This document shows positions 47,757 through 60,385 of a DNA stretch of 64,000 nucleotides, piece by piece. The notes beneath the pieces are model-generated. The model did no database searches. It was not told the DNA's origin and saw nothing but the letters and a program-made list of their open reading frames with translations. Within the stretch, counting starts at the first letter, position 1; each line of letters begins with the position of its first letter. The stretch comes from Ochotona curzoniae (lineage: Eukaryota > Chordata > Mammalia > Lagomorpha > Ochotonidae), in contig NW_024465885.1 of the NCBI RefSeq assembly GCF_017591425.1, positions 45,627,001 through 45,691,000 on the forward strand. The letters are read 5' to 3'. Position numbers and translations under genes: made by a program.

Positions 47757-48085
47757 GGCCCAGCCAGGTGACCTGGCAGCTGAAGTCCTCACTGAAGGCA
47801 CCAGGCTCCCATATGGGTGCCGGTTCTATCCCAGCAGCCCGGCTTCCCTTCCAGCTCCCTGCCTGTGGCCCGGGAAAGCAGTGGAGGACGGCCCAAAGCT
47901 TTGGGACTCTGCACCTGCGTGGGAAACCCGGAAGAGGCTCCTGGCTTCGGATCGGCATAGCATTGGCCGTTGCGCTCACTTGGGGAGTGAATCATTGGAC
48001 GGAAGATCTTCCTCTCTGTCTCTCCTCTGCTCTGTATATCCGCCTTTTCAATAGAAAAATAATAAAAACAAATTTTAAAAAAAAG
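47757..48085 (+). mobile_element. younger C-type SINE (pika-like subtype), end to end with the previous one
   Basis: Head 'ggcccagccaggtgacc', box B 'ggttctatccc' (47822-47832), body 'ggacggcccaaagctttggg', 'cggatcggcatagcattggc', 'ttggggagtgaatcattgga' and tail 'ttttaaaaaaaag'. It matches the 29409-29738 copy in reverse orientation far better than it matches its neighbour. It probably inserted in the A-rich tail of the older element. I could not define a clean target duplication. Frames of 99-155 codons here are SINE sequence. Confidence 0.95.
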
Positions 48086-48965
48086 AAGCCCCGGGAGCAA
48101 GTCCTCCCTGGCCTCTTCCAGGCTCTGCTCTCTCCCATGGTCCCCTGCTTCAGTCCTCACCCCTACTTTCCATCAGTGAGCCTAATCACTCTAAGCTTAT
48201 CTTTGATCACATCCCCTTGAACTTACATTTGAAAGCCACTTTTAGTCTATTTCTTTTTTTGTAAGATATTTACAGGTCTTGAGATTAGGACCTATTACCT
48301 TTGGGACATCAATATTTTACCTGTTGTCTTTCCAAATATCTAATGATATTCTATTTCTTTTGTCTTTTCTTTCTTAGAGTAAATATCTGATAATTTGTGC
48401 AAGGACAATGGATTTCAAGTAGATTCACATGAATAAAGGACTTATGAATTATTATTTTTCATATAACCTTGTCAGTATCTCTGCCTAGAAACTAAACAGG
48501 GAACAAAAGAAAAGTACCAACATTAAAAAAAGTCTCTGTTTTCTATTAAAAACCTTGTTCAGTATCCAAGGCTTAAAAGCACTAAAAAAATAGAATCACA
48601 CGATAGTCTTGACTTCATCAAATATCAGGTTAGATAGAAAAACAATAAAATTCAGAAAAATCACAGTAAAGAACCAGAACAAGATATACTAGCATATAGG
48701 TGAAGTAGTGGAGAATGTAGGGACTGTATAACGCTATATGGGAGAAAAATGTAAGTTTAGTTCTGAACGGGAAAATATTTGTTCCCTCCTCCCCAATAAA
48801 ATATAACTGTGAGCCAAAATAAGCACTGCTTTCAAATCAGAAATTCAAAGCCGGGGTAGGCCAGCTAGGCATTCATTTCAGATGAGACATACTTCCTCTC
48901 CAAGGCAAAATGTAGCTTTCCTGGTTGTTGTATTATGTGCAAGGTTCTGAATTAGCCAACACATT
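48086..48965. other. unrecognised AT-rich DNA
   Basis: Nothing recognised. Confidence 0.35.
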
Positions 48966-48969
48966 ATGT

Positions 48970-49090
48970 GCTGGTCTTTAACAAGTTCCTTGTCCTCAAA
49001 CCTTAGAGTCCAGTATTAAAGAAATGATTAAACAGTATTGATGTGAAGTGCTATGCAATCTTGATCAAAGGAAGCCCAGATCAATTCCTG
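48970..49090 (-). mobile_element. L2-type LINE fragment, antisense
   Basis: 'ttccttgtcctcaaacctta', 'gagtccagtattaaagaaat' and 'gatgtgaagtgctatgcaat' resemble antisense L2 ('cctgccctcaaggagcttacagtctag', 'gtgataagtgctatga'). Confidence 0.4.
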
Positions 49091-49194
49091 TAAACCTGGA
49101 GAGCTTGTCCATGAGAGTCAGGGTTTGAATAACAAAGAACTGAGACAAGAATCCAAAAGGTAAATACTCTGTTAATAAAAATTAGAAGAAATAG

Positions 49195-49340
49195 ATCTAG
49201 GAAAACAATAATGGCTCACATTCATCTACTCCTATGCCAAACACTAGACTAGGAGTCTGTAAACCGATTATCAAGAAGAAACTTATCCTAAGTTCAGTGA
49301 CTGAAGGTAGAGAACTGTGATTTAAATTAGCAAAAGGTAT
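49195..49340 (-). mobile_element. MIR SINE, antisense
   Basis: 'aataatggctcacattcatc', 'tatgccaaacactagactag', 'gagtctgtaaaccgattatc' and 'taagttcagtgactgaaggt' follow antisense MIR ('aataatggctaacatttattg', 'tatgtgccaggcactg', 'aagtaacttgcccaagg'). Confidence 0.55.
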
Positions 49341-50239
49341 TAATAAACAAGGTAGACAATTCTATCCATACTTACCTGCACAGGAGTTCAGACAAAAGGA
49401 GTGAAACCCAAAGAAGCAATTCGATTTTGAGGGTTTACATGCCCTTTCAACAAAGAAATGAGTGCTTGAAATTCAAGGATTTCAGGAGGAATAGGGGGGT
49501 GACAAATAGCTATAAAGCAGTATTTTAGTAAGGTCTTGCTAGTGAAAATCCATCTCAGTGTGGACTTCCTGTTATGGGAAGGAGAGCTCCAGTCCCAAAA
49601 GAGAAATGCATATCCTTCTCTTAGACAGGCAATGACGGGTCAGGGAGCTGTTCCTGGCTCAGCAGATTCTCACTGCTCAGAATGTCCCTCGTGCCAAAGT
49701 GGCATAGTTTAGGAGTTGCATATTCTGACTCCTATTATGATAAACACCTGTAATCCTGATACCATTGGATGTCTCTTTCAATTGCTAAGGGAAAGTAAGG
49801 ATCAAGCAGTTCTGTTCTAAGGCGCACCCCTGAAGGAAAGTTAGATGCTCATTTGATCTGGAAGGCAGGCAGAGTGTGGCAGGCAAAACTCAGAATTTTC
49901 AGTATAACACAATTACTTTCTAGGATTGCTAGTTCACTTGTTTTCATTTTTCAGAGTATCTAGATGGCTCCACTGCTCTTTAAACAATTCCTTTTCCTTG
50001 CAAGTTGAAAAACATTCAAGAAACATTTTAAGAAATCAATAAAGTGAATAGAAGAAGTAAGGAACAGCAGGAAACCAAAGGAAAAACCCAAGAGAGCAAT
50101 AATGATGAAAAGGAATTGGAGAAAGTCCACTCTGATGCTTTCATGTGTTATGCTAAAATAATAATTTAAATTTGCATAAAAATAGAGCAGCAGTATAATA
50201 ATAGCCCTAGCTATTGTTTCCTTCATTATGTAGACTTAA
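49341..50239. other. unrecognised AT-rich DNA
   Basis: The 88-codon minus-strand frame at 49960-50226 is rich in Phe, Leu and Ile because the DNA is AT-rich. Nothing else supports a gene. Confidence 0.35.
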
Positions 50240-50615
50240 AAAAGTCCACATACATATGATTATGCTAGTCAACTTCTCATTATTTGAATTTAAATGCCTG
50301 ATAGGAGCTTCCGTTTTGATAGGAAAAGTTTGTTTCAGCTTACACTTTGAAGACTATAGTTTGAAATCAAGCAGCCATATAGTGCAGTGGATTGATCATC
50401 TCAGGGACAGAGGCCCCATGATCACGTGGCAAGATAGAGAATCTAGGTGGAACATGACTCAGACTCCTGGGACCACCAACCTCCCACATTCATGCCTTCC
50501 ATAACGCAAGCATTTTCTACTCTTCCTCCTCTTAGTCACCTCAATTAGATTAAACCTCCGTGTTTAATTCATTCACATATCAGAGATTAAATATCTATGT
50601 GAATTTGGGGAAGAC
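50240..50615 (-). mobile_element. possible MaLR-type LTR, antisense
   Basis: 'gaccaccaacctcccacatt', 'cctcttagtcacctcaatta' and 'gagattaaatatctatgtga' then 'atttgggg' loosely follow a reversed LTR ('gacctcatttaatcc', 'ggggattagg...atgaatttgggg'). Low confidence. Confidence 0.25.
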
Positions 50616-51416
50616 AAATCCTTGGTATCCATACCAATATCCCAATAGCCAAGAAAGAGTGAAAACTAAATGTATTTGTTCAGAGAAAACAATCATTCAT
50701 ATACTTTCTCAACTGCTAAACTACATAGGTTGAAAAACTCATTAGAAATAATGTACAGGCAATAATGAAAGCTCCTTATGTAAGAAATCCACATCACGCA
50801 CTAATACCACCAGCTGATGAAAGACATTCACAGCGATTTCAAGTCCAAGAACCTATCACCTTAATTGTTCCATTTGATCTTGCATAGCCAAAACAATGCC
50901 TGAAAATGAGCCTTGTTACTAGTGGAGCTGCAAGGACCCTGCCTTAGGAAACCCATATACTGGCTTCACTGAACTCACCCAAGACCTGCCTACTATTTGA
51001 GTATCTAGAAGCTCTGTGTTGGCACTGGACGGTGTGCAACTCAAGATACTGTAGTTCTTGCAACTAGGAACCTTCACCTTACCCAATACCCCTTCATTAG
51101 CTTACATCTCCTGCTGATGGGAAATCTGTAGTTAGTTTCTCAGTGTCTTCTGAGGCTGAAATTGAGGTGCTGTCCAATTATGTTATTTTCTGGGGATTCT
51201 GGAAGGAAACCGGTTTGCACACTTATTGGCAGAATGCATTTCTTGGATGTTGTAGGACTGAGTTCTCATCCCACCTGGGTGCTGACTTTGGCTCCGAGAG
51301 AACCCCCGCATTCCTCCCACGAAGCCCCTCCATTTCCGAAGCAAGAGATAAGGAAATGTCTCTCGTGTTAATTCTTCCTCCAGGAAGAGACAGACCTACA
51401 TAAGAAAATTTCTCTA
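50616..51416. other. unrecognised non-coding DNA
   Basis: Nothing recognised. Three 69-87-codon frames at 51143-51486 overlap on both strands. Confidence 0.35.
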
Positions 51417-51417
51417 A

Positions 51418-51693
51418 ATTTATTAAAATATTTATTAATTTTAAAGACAGAGAGGAAGATGTGAGCATGGGAGAGAGATCTTCCATCTCCTAGTTGCCTA
51501 CTATAGCCACAGCTTGGTCAAGCCTAACTAAGAGCCATGTGCTCTCTCTGGGTCTCCCACATGGGTGGCAGGGACTCAGAAATTGAGCCTTCATCCATTT
51601 CTTTGCTGAGTACATTTGCAGGAACTTGAGCCCTTCTCTGATACAAGACACAGGCAACCCAGCTGTAGCTTCACCTGCCGCACTAGAGCACTT
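51418..51693 (-). mobile_element. old C-type SINE, antisense
   Basis: 'tttattaaaatatttattaa', 'gacagagaggaagatgtgag', 'gagagatcttccatctccta' and 'gggtctcccacatgggtggc' then 'agggactcagaaattgagcc' and 'gatacaagacacaggcaacc'. Complete antisense C-element order from tail to head. Confidence 0.85.
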
Positions 51694-54600
51694 GTCTCAA
51701 TCTCCCATTAGTAAAGCCAACTGGCCAGGATCCATAATTATATCTCTGATTTTCTCATAGCAGCAGCTGGAGTAGCACTGTATTTCAACAGGCAGAAGTC
51801 TCAGAAACAATCCTAAAGTCCTGTCTAACATAAGTGCCTCAAAAATATTTACTAGGTCTTGAATAAATGAGGGAAAGATATTCTGGCCACTTAATGGTGT
51901 TATCCTCATAAGTGAAAGCCAACAGCTTTGTTTTAATCCCATCGCACATCTGCTTTGAGTCATAAGTACAGAGAGCTTGCACTCCCATCAATTATTTGCT
52001 GCTAACAGAGACTCAGTAAGGCGATCTCATGGGTGAGGCTTATTAGCTATCCTTCATTCTCACCATCGTGCTCTCTGAACTCTTGTGCATTGACTTTGCA
52101 CCACAGAAAATTACAGTCATGCTAGGACTGTCTTACACCAATTCTTTAGTGATGCTACAACATTATGGAAAAGAAAAAATTAGGGTATGGAACCCAGCAG
52201 ACGACCCATGAACCAGGACAGATTGGACTGGGATCCTGGGCTGTCCACAGTGGCTAATATCTCAAGTGCTGCCAAGAAGTCCTTCTCCAGCACCCAACTC
52301 TCTGATCTGGCATGGGAAGAGATGCAGTAGATATACTGTCATTTGTATTCAGAGACCAGTGGGCAGTTGTCACTGGTGAGGTAACTTCTCAGGGGTCATC
52401 ATCCTGGTTATCTGCTGGGTGTGGTTATGTTCCCAGTCGTAACAGAAGGAGTCAAGCGAGCAACTGACCATTTGTCATTTTCTCATCACTCAAAGCCAAT
52501 GGAGGCAACTTCAGTGGATGAGGGACCTGGTACATCAAGGTAAGGATTGATGGGTGCCTGAGGCTGAGTGACAGATTCTCAGAGGAAGAATATCCTCCCT
52601 ATCCCCGTACTAGGAAAGGCAAGGTGGAGGATACCAAGCTTGATTTGTTCAATGTTTTCACAAAACATAACCAGTAGGGTTTAAAGGTGGTGCAACTGTG
52701 TCTTAAAGTAGGAATTAAATAAAACGTGAGAGAGAAGAGCTGATACAGAACTGATCAGGCCTCTTCCGGTGGCTCTCATTGCTCCAGGAATGCTGAGTCT
52801 GTCTCTGGGCCTTCCATTGCCCTTGGGAAGGTAACGCTGTTGTATCTCAATTTGGATGAAACAGAAAGGAAGTTACCCCAGAGGGTAAAAGGTTCACCAA
52901 TCAGGAGCCCATCTACTTGGGTTCTGCTCTTGCACTTCTTCTATTAACTGACTCTTCATTCTTTCCTCCTCCACTTAACACCATGGGTCTCATTGTTTCC
53001 ATGTTGAAGACTGGAGGTTGAGGTCTTCAGTTTGCATAATCCTGCTAGCTATAAATTCCCTGTTTTATGAAGAACTTTGGTGTTCTGAACTACATTAAAG
53101 ATCTGCTGTCTGGGATTAATAACAGTCCGTGGCAGTTTTTCATATGACTTCCTTTTTTTTTTGCTACAGTAACTACCAATAAGCACCATGAAATATTCAA
53201 ATCTTAAAAAATAATTCATCAAATATGTCTTTTTTTAGCACCATTTGGAACAAAAGTGCATACATCAGTAGTTAATTGCTTGCATGTGGCGCACCAGTTA
53301 CATACACATGGGAGTGAGCTACAAAATGTTATTTTAATAGCATGAGCTTCACCCAAGCAGACTTAATTTAAAATATGGCTCCAAACCTGAAATTTGGCTC
53401 ATTCGAAAATCTTCCACAGTCCTCCATGTGAATGATAACCTCCCCAAAATATTCATGAAATAATCAACATGGGATGGCAGCAAGCTGTGGTGGAACTTTA
53501 CTGAATGAGTTCTATTTAAGGGACTAGCTGTTCATGGCTAACTGAACTCCTTGGAAGAAATGCTTAGCAAGGCAATTTGTCACATCCTTTGGTAAAAATG
53601 TTAATGCTGATTCACAGAGCTGGAGTTTCCTGAGATATCAACCTGATGAATGGTACTGTTCAGCTTCACAGGACTAAAATCTTGGCATCATACTTGAGTC
53701 TCCGACTCACTACAGTCTTGTCTTGGCCCCTATAAAGATAGGATCAGAACCTAGCTGCCTCTCACCCCTTCCGGTTACTGCTATGTTGTGAGAAAACAGG
53801 TTTGTTCCCTACGGGCCCTTTAATCTTTGTCTTCATCCATCTTGATGCTAGGCGTGAACACCACAGAATGGGCAATTTATGAACAATGGTGGTGTATGTA
53901 GCACAAAATTTTCCCTAGCACCTACAAACTTTAATGCATTTATTGGCAATGCATATTGTTGACATTCTGTCTTTCGTTAAGCTGTCTGCTCTGTGGTTTA
54001 CCTTCTAACATCTTCCCATTGCCTGGATAGCACATAGCAAGCAATCACATCCAACTGAAATTCTATAGCCTGTTGATGGAAAGGAAGATCATATTGAGTA
54101 ACAAATTTTGATTGACTATGATAAACTGAAATGCATTCATTTAAATTTTTTTGCTTCTTCCAAATTGTCTAGCAATTACCAAGGAATGTGCTCCATCGAG
54201 AAAACAGGATCCTAGCTAATCTCTGGAATATATTTGTGCTGATTACATCAAAGAACCACGCATGTTACCTCCCACATGTTTTTCCAATAGAGTATCCCCA
54301 CCACCACCAAATGAACACTTTATTGAACGCAATGATCCCTTACCTCCTCCTTATAAACTTTAATTTATATCTGTGAAAATATTTTTGGGTAAAGCCTATA
54401 CACTACTATAATTTAAGGCTCCATCATTGAAATTGTACCAATTCCTGAAGAAACAGATGGTATATTAAAACCAGAATGTTCTGAGTGGCTGGCGATACAA
54501 TAGCAATGACAGGTATATTTTTCAATGAGTCGAAAAAAAAAATGTTTCAGTTGACCCAAGGGATGGGAACTGGGAAACATCCCACTTCTCTCTTTGTTGT

Positions 54601-56665
54601 CCTACATTCCACATGCGTCGAGCTCAACCAAGAACTGGAAAACCATAGGAGCCACTGAGGCTGTCCTCAGGTGGCAGCACGGAGAAGAATAGAGAAGCGC
54701 AGGCTTCAAGGGTCAACAAAGGTGACTCTGAAAGAGCACGCTGATCTACAGTAAGTGATTCTGTAATTCTACTCCACTAGGTTTCGGAATTGGAACTAAG
54801 CCCTACATAATAACACAGTGGACACATATTGAAGTGTTTGCAACAACGTACTTCTTACATTTAGTAGTTACGATCAACAAAGATAAATTCTAACTCTATT
54901 TCACTGTTCTATCCTTTCAATGCTGAGAGCAACCCAGGGGAACAGTTTCACAACTCACAATTCTAAAGTCCCCAGACAAAGATAGTAGGGATACAAAATT
55001 CCCTGGGTACTCAAGAGCTGATGTCCTCTACGGCCTTGGTGAAAGAAGAAAAATCACTTGAACCTTGAGAGGTTGATGGGTTAAGAGTTTGTCCCAAATT
55101 TGCAACATGAGTTTGCGCATTCACTAAAAAGAAAAAAAAAAGGATTCATCTAGCCAAAACTTTTTCTTTGAGACCAAGTGCATATGATATCAGTACATTT
55201 GAAAGAAGAATTTTAATATTGCATGTGTGAAACAACCTTTCCTTTAACCATCCTGTTTGTGCTGGAAAAGCAGACAACTTCAGCAGGCTGAAGAGTGGAG
55301 ATTGAGATTCTTTGTACAGGGTATGCTGCTTGCACAGGACTGAACACTGCACTGCCCACAGGTGAATGTTCATGGTACCTTCAGAGGGATAATGGCTGGG
55401 AAAAAAGGTGGTGGTGGCAGCTCTCCAAGCACCAGGGTGGAGAGGCTATGAGGCAGCCAAGGTCCTGACCTGGCATGTATGTTGGATGTCATGGACAGTT
55501 GCTCAGAAACACACTCCACTCTGAAATATTTCCTCCTTGAGGCACTGGCTTTCATGACATGAAAAGTAGCAGAACTCTTTCGTTCACCCTCTGGCAGGAG
55601 TGTATGCTTTTCATTCATTTCGAGTCAGGTCTAATAGCACTAATGATTTTGAAAGCAAACTAAATGATTCCTTTATGCCTGGCCTAGATTGGCTAGGGCT
55701 CCACTTACAACCCACAACATGAACACACATTCCACAGCAAAATAAACACTGCCACAACTAGCTTGGTGCCACGCCATCTGAAATGGCCATTTTCTTAAGC
55801 ATTCGCTTAAAAAACAACTTTGTTATTTTAGCATCTGCCTTTCAAAGCTGGCTTTTTCTATCTTTGGTTTGATGTTTTCACTGCAGGAACGAAAATATAA
55901 AATGTTCACACTTTCAACACGGTCTGAGAGCTGATGGATGCTTAGGAACAGAAGATGAAATCAAGAGGAAATGTGTCACTCTGTTTCCTTGGGTTTCTAT
56001 TGGAGTTGCCTACAGTTCTTGCTTACTTTGCCTTGCACAAGCCACTTCCCTTGGTTGGCCTGGGTTATGGGTTCCCGATGCCCTGCCCAAACTCTACAAG
56101 TATCCATTGGTCTAGGTAGAAGACTCAACATGTCATTTGATGCCCATGATATATTCCTTGCCTCATTTTCCTTGCGTTGATATTTCTTCCTGTGCACCCG
56201 GTATTTGCAAACCTCTCCTGCATGCTGGGCCCCATGTGCAGGTTCAGATGCCTGCAGGTTCATATATGCAGGCTGTAAGGATCCAGAAAGGACTAGGTGG
56301 ATCAAAGTGTCTGTTAAGGTTGTATTTCAGGTACTAAGGTGAGACAGATCAGAGCAAAGATGAGTTGGACTCCCAGGCAGCCATGGTTGAAACAGCCTAA
56401 TCACAGTGCAAAGTGTTGTTAGAGCTCTCCTCACCCAACACCAGACTTTCATTGGTTCATTAACATTAATGTCAGGTCATTGTGACAAGTGTTTACAATT
56501 TTATTTCCTGCCTCTACAGCAATCGCTTGGGTTGTTGGCAGCAATTATCAGGGAAGGATGTAACTACTTTAAAAGCAAGAAATGTCTCATCTAACTATTC
56601 ACTTACCTGACCTGTGCTGGGATTCACCCAGATGTATTTGGGAAATAATTCAAATCGTCTTCAAG
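51694..56665. other. about 5 kb of unrecognised, mostly unique DNA
   Basis: I found no gene, no named repeat and no long frame with splice context. One 30-bp segment (54981-55010) recurs at 57097-57126 with two mismatches. A short A run lies at 55130-55140. The region is a good target for cross-species alignment. Confidence 0.4.
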
Positions 56666-56666
56666 T

Positions 56667-56990
56667 GGGCCCTGTGTGATAGCCTAGTGGCTAAACCCTT
56701 GCATTGCATCTGCTAGGATGGGATCACATGTGGGCACTAGTTAATATCCTGGCTGCTCCACTTACCACTTCCTTGCTCATGGTCTGGGAAAGCAGTAGAG
56801 GATGGCCCAAAACTTTAGGACTCTGCACCCACACCAGAGACCCTGAAGAAGCTTCTGACACTTGGCTTTGGATCAGCTCCACTCCGGACATTGCAGCCGC
56901 CTAGGGAGTAAATCAGTGTACGGAAAATGTGTCTCTCTCTTTCTCACCTTCTCTCTGTATATCCTCCTTTCCAAGAAAAAAATCAAACAT
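56667..56990 (+). mobile_element. full-length C-type SINE, diverged
   Basis: 'gggccctgtgtgatagccta', 'gtggctaaacccttgcattg', 'atcacatgtgggcactagtt', 'ctgggaaagcagtagaggat' and 'ggcccaaaactttaggactc' then 'gaagcttctgacacttggct' and 'tcctttccaagaaaaaaatc'. Possible decayed target copies lie at about 56650 ('aatcgtcttcaag') and 56983 ('aacatcttaaaag'). Confidence 0.9.
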
Positions 56991-57059
56991 CTTAAAAGAT
57001 TTTTTCTACAAGTAATTTTGTGGAAAATTGTATATTTATTTTTGGGAAAAATACACTTA

Positions 57060-57185
57060 ATTTAGAATAGTTTTAGGTCTGCAGAAGACTTAAATTGATA
57101 GTGGGGATACAAAATTCCCTGGATACCCAATACCCAGTGTTTTCGATGGCTAACATCTTATGTGACAGTGTATGCCTGTCACAAA
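57060..57185 (+). mobile_element. ancient L1 (L1M-type) 3' fragment
   Basis: 'gaatagttttaggtctgcag', 'gggatacaaaattccctgga' and 'tacccagtgttttcgatggc' then 'taacatcttatgtgacagtg' parallel the L1 block 'agttttagatttacagaaaaattg', 'gagttcccatataccc' and 'ttaacatcttgcat'. Confidence 0.55.
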
Positions 57186-57199
57186 GATCTCTTTGAAAT

Positions 57200-57285
57200 T
57201 CTGTTTATTTTGCTGCAAAACAATTTCTAAATCGATGATATTATTTTCACAGCATACGTTTTCCACAAACTTTGTAACGGTACAT
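57200..57285 (+). repeat. lagomorph dispersed repeat copy
   Basis: 'ctgtttattttgctgcaaaa', 'caatttctaaatcgatgata' and 'agcatacgttttccacaaac' then 'tttgtaacggtac' follow the 40683-40880 order. Confidence 0.55.
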
Positions 57286-58849
57286 CATGTGATTCAGTGT
57301 AGGTTGGTTATTTGCTGAAACTGCAACTTGAAAATTTCAGTAACTTAACTGAAATGTATTTTTCACTCATGATATCAATTTAATACTTTTAGATGAGGCT
57401 GATTTTTTTTCCTGGGACAACTTAGAACTTAGCCTCCTCCTTTTGAATTCATAGTAGCCTGGGCTTAGAGTTGTCATTTTTAGTGGGCAAAAGAGAGAAA
57501 GGAATTAGGGAATTAGGTGGGAAGATCTTAAAGGCCAGACATAGAGGCAGCAGTAATGACTTTTGTCCACATTGCTTGGTCAGAAGTCTGTAAGTTAACC
57601 CCACCCAACTGCAATAGAGGGTAGAAGATATATCCTAGCTATTTTAGCAGGCAGGAAAAAGAAGTAGGAATGAATCAATACATGGTAACCTTTGCATTCT
57701 ATTAATTTATGCATGCCAAAGTTCTAGTAGCTAAGATGAATAACATAGTTTAGGAGATGCAGCGTATTCCTTTGTTACCGAGAACCATGTTTAGGCTCTG
57801 CCCGTCCTCCCTGAGTGCTTTGTAGAGGGTGTCTTCTATGCAGAAAGTTCTGTTGTAACAATGATACTCCCTCAAATACTAAAGATCCATCTTTAAAACA
57901 ACATAGAGGGAGAAGTATTAAGAGGTGGAAACAGGGAAGAACTATCACACCAAACAAACATGCTTCACATAAAACATATGTAAACCTACGAAACTAGATA
58001 ATTGGCAGAAATAGCTTATTACCTATTTTTACAGAAACGGAGACCAACGAGACTCATCCACTAGAAGCAAACCTGAAAGTGTAGCTCAAGCCAAAGCTTG
58101 CATCCAACATCCACCTTTCTAGAGAAGCATGATCAGGTGTTTCTTTCCCAAACAGGACTCACTCTTTAATTTTTTTTTAATGACCTTCCTCAATTTGAGC
58201 TATAGCATGTCTGGATGCTAATTGTCTAGGAGTCTAGACAGTGATGATACTATGACCAAGTTATGCGGAGATAATCAGTGTGTCACTGTTTCCAAAGCAG
58301 CCTACACATATTGCCTCACTGGACACACTTGGCATATGCAATTATTCCCTTGATATTTATTTTCACCATTGAAGTGGAGAATGCTAACTTAATCAAACCA
58401 TCCAGTGAACCGAACATTTTTTTTACATAATTCAAATGAAATATGAGAATCTTGAAGCTAAGAAAAAAAATAAGTAACTACTGTCAATGTACTTCATGCT
58501 ACTCTCCATTCTGGGGCAATTAACCCTCTGGCATTTTTCTTGCTTCATTCACCAGGGATAGACCTGGCTCAGGTCCCTCTAATATCTTCCACCTAGATAG
58601 ATTGACTTGCCATATTCTATCCCGATAAGGAAGGTCATTGCCTTGCTGCTGAGGTCTTTGGTGAACACATAATTAGGCTTTGCCATCTAGTTTCATGTGT
58701 CTGTATCACTAACCTGGTCCAGCGCACAGGTCACAGTCAATTGGACTACTTCTGGCCTCTTCTGCCTATTTAAAATGAAGCATTTTCTTTTTTTAAACCA
58801 CCATCTTAACTAAGGATTGAGCCGTGAGGTCATGGCTCCCACCTGAAGG
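57286..58849. other. unrecognised non-coding DNA
   Basis: Nothing recognised. Confidence 0.35.
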
Positions 58850-59080
58850 AGGGAGACTGAAATCAATGCAGAAATGAAAAACAATATGGTTTGGAAAGTG
58901 GGAGGATGTTCCAGACACGGAGGATAACAAGGTTTATTTCTGGCATGGAAAGAGAAAATGATCAAAGAGACCTGGATGAAATTTGTTTGGTCAAGGAAAA
59001 GGCATAGACTGGGAGTAACAGGCAGAGACCAGAGTTGGCAAAGAGGTGGGTGTTGATATGGCAGGACTCTGAGGACAGTG
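58850..59080 (-). mobile_element. possible L2 LINE fragment, antisense
   Basis: 'ggcatggaaagagaaaatga', 'ggtcaaggaaaaggcataga' and 'ctgggagtaacaggcagaga' have the loose purine-rich antisense L2 character ('gtgaaggccctgag', 'ggctggagcatagtg', 'gaggtaggcaggggccag'). The 93-codon minus frame here is not a gene. Confidence 0.3.
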
Positions 59081-59402
59081 TTCTGTTTCATAGGCTGTTT
59101 CCACTGTCATGATCACCCCTACAGTCACTGTATAACTTTGAGGAAGCTCATTAAATTGAAAACTTTGTCTGGGAGGAGGAAGATGGAACGTTCCCCCACT
59201 CCTGTGATTAAAAAAAAAAACAAACTGTTTGCTCTCTGGCTTGTGCAGGTGTTGAGCTCAGTTCCCTTCCAGAAGCATGGGGTTCTGAAATAGACAGCAA
59301 GGAGTCCAGAATGAGTCATTACACTCCTACAGCCAAGAGTGGGTGCAGCACAGCAAGGTCAAGTTTGCTTTGCTTTGTAATAAAACCAGCACTTCCCAAA
59401 CA

Positions 59403-59830
59403 TGGTGGGTTGAACTGTGGTCCACATCCAAAAGACAGGTTCATTCAGAACCTGTGACTCTAATCTTATCTGAATCTTTACAGATGTTATTAAGTTAGGG
59501 ACATGGAGATAACATTTTCCTGGAGTTAACGTAGGCCTTCATTCTGGTGATGTACATACTAATAAGAAAAAGACAGGGCTGCATTTGAGACCCAGGGATA
59601 TACAGACCACATGAAATGGAAGGCAGAGGTGAGAGGAATGTATACGCAACCAAGAAGTAGAATTTTCTAGAACTACCAGAATCTGGAGAGTAGCAAGGAA
59701 TTAATTTTGCTTTGGGGTCTCCTGAAAAAAAAAATGACACCTTGATACCAGACTTTTAGCTCCCAGAGCTAAGAGAGATCTCTGATGTCTAAACTATCAA
59801 GGCTGTAATCACTGATTACAGAAATGCTGG
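59403..59830 (+). mobile_element. MLT1-class MaLR LTR
   Basis: 'tggtgggttgaactgtggtc', 'agaacctgtgactctaatct', 'tatctgaatctttacagatg', 'ttattaagttagggacatgg' and 'gtgatgtacatactaataag' then 'gaaatggaaggcagaggtga' and 'caccttgataccagactttt'. This is a near-complete MLT1 order, from 'gggttgaattgtgtcc' through 'gcagatgtaatcaagttaagg' to 'accttgatttcggactt'. The 81-codon minus frame is an artefact of the LTR. Confidence 0.75.
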
Positions 59831-59899
59831 GAAAAGTAACCCGCCAAGCAAGACATGCAGGGTTCTGATCATACCCCATCCTAATATCACCCATTCCTC

Positions 59900-60385
59900 A
59901 AAGGGTTCAGTTTTTATTGTGATAAAATGCATATAAAGTTTGCCATTTCGATTAGTTTTAAATAGAGTGAAGTTCATTCGCTATGGTGTTCAGCCATCAC
60001 TACCACCTGCCTGCAGAACTTTACCATCTTTGCAAATATTTTGTGCTCAAAAAACACCAAGTCCCCACCTTTCCTCCCCCCATCCCTGGAAGCCATCATT
60101 GCACTGGGTGTCATGAATTTGACTCTTCTGTGGATCTCATACGAACAAAAGCCAATAACTCCATACTTTAGGGTCTGCTTCTTTCATTTAGAGAAACGTC
60201 TTCAAGGTCCTCCCATGTGGTAGTTTGTGTCAATGCCTTATTCCTTCCCGTAGCTGAGTAATAGTCTAATATGTGGATGCACCACATTTTGTTTATCCAT
60301 TCATCCACCATTGGACACCAGGATCACTTCCGTCCTTCGGTTGTTGTAAATAAAGCTGCAGTGAATGTGGATCTACACATATTTA
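59900..60385 (+). mobile_element. ancient L1 (L1M-type) 3' region, long copy
   Basis: The longest L1 fossil in the window. Order: 'tttattgtgataaaatgcat', 'tttgccatttcgattagttt', 'gttcagccatcactaccacc', 'ctggaagccatcattgcact', 'catgaatttgactcttctgt', 'cgtcttcaaggtcctcccat', 'gtagctgagtaatagtctaa' and 'ttgtttatccattcatccac' then 'ttgttgtaaataaagctgca'. It follows the L1M consensus with few rearrangements. Frames of 60-93 codons inside it are not genes. Confidence 0.85.

Noticed and set aside
47753..48220. A 155-codon frame and overlapping frames of 99-147 codons
   Set aside because: All lie in C-type SINEs. Related peptides recur from the copy at 29409-29738.
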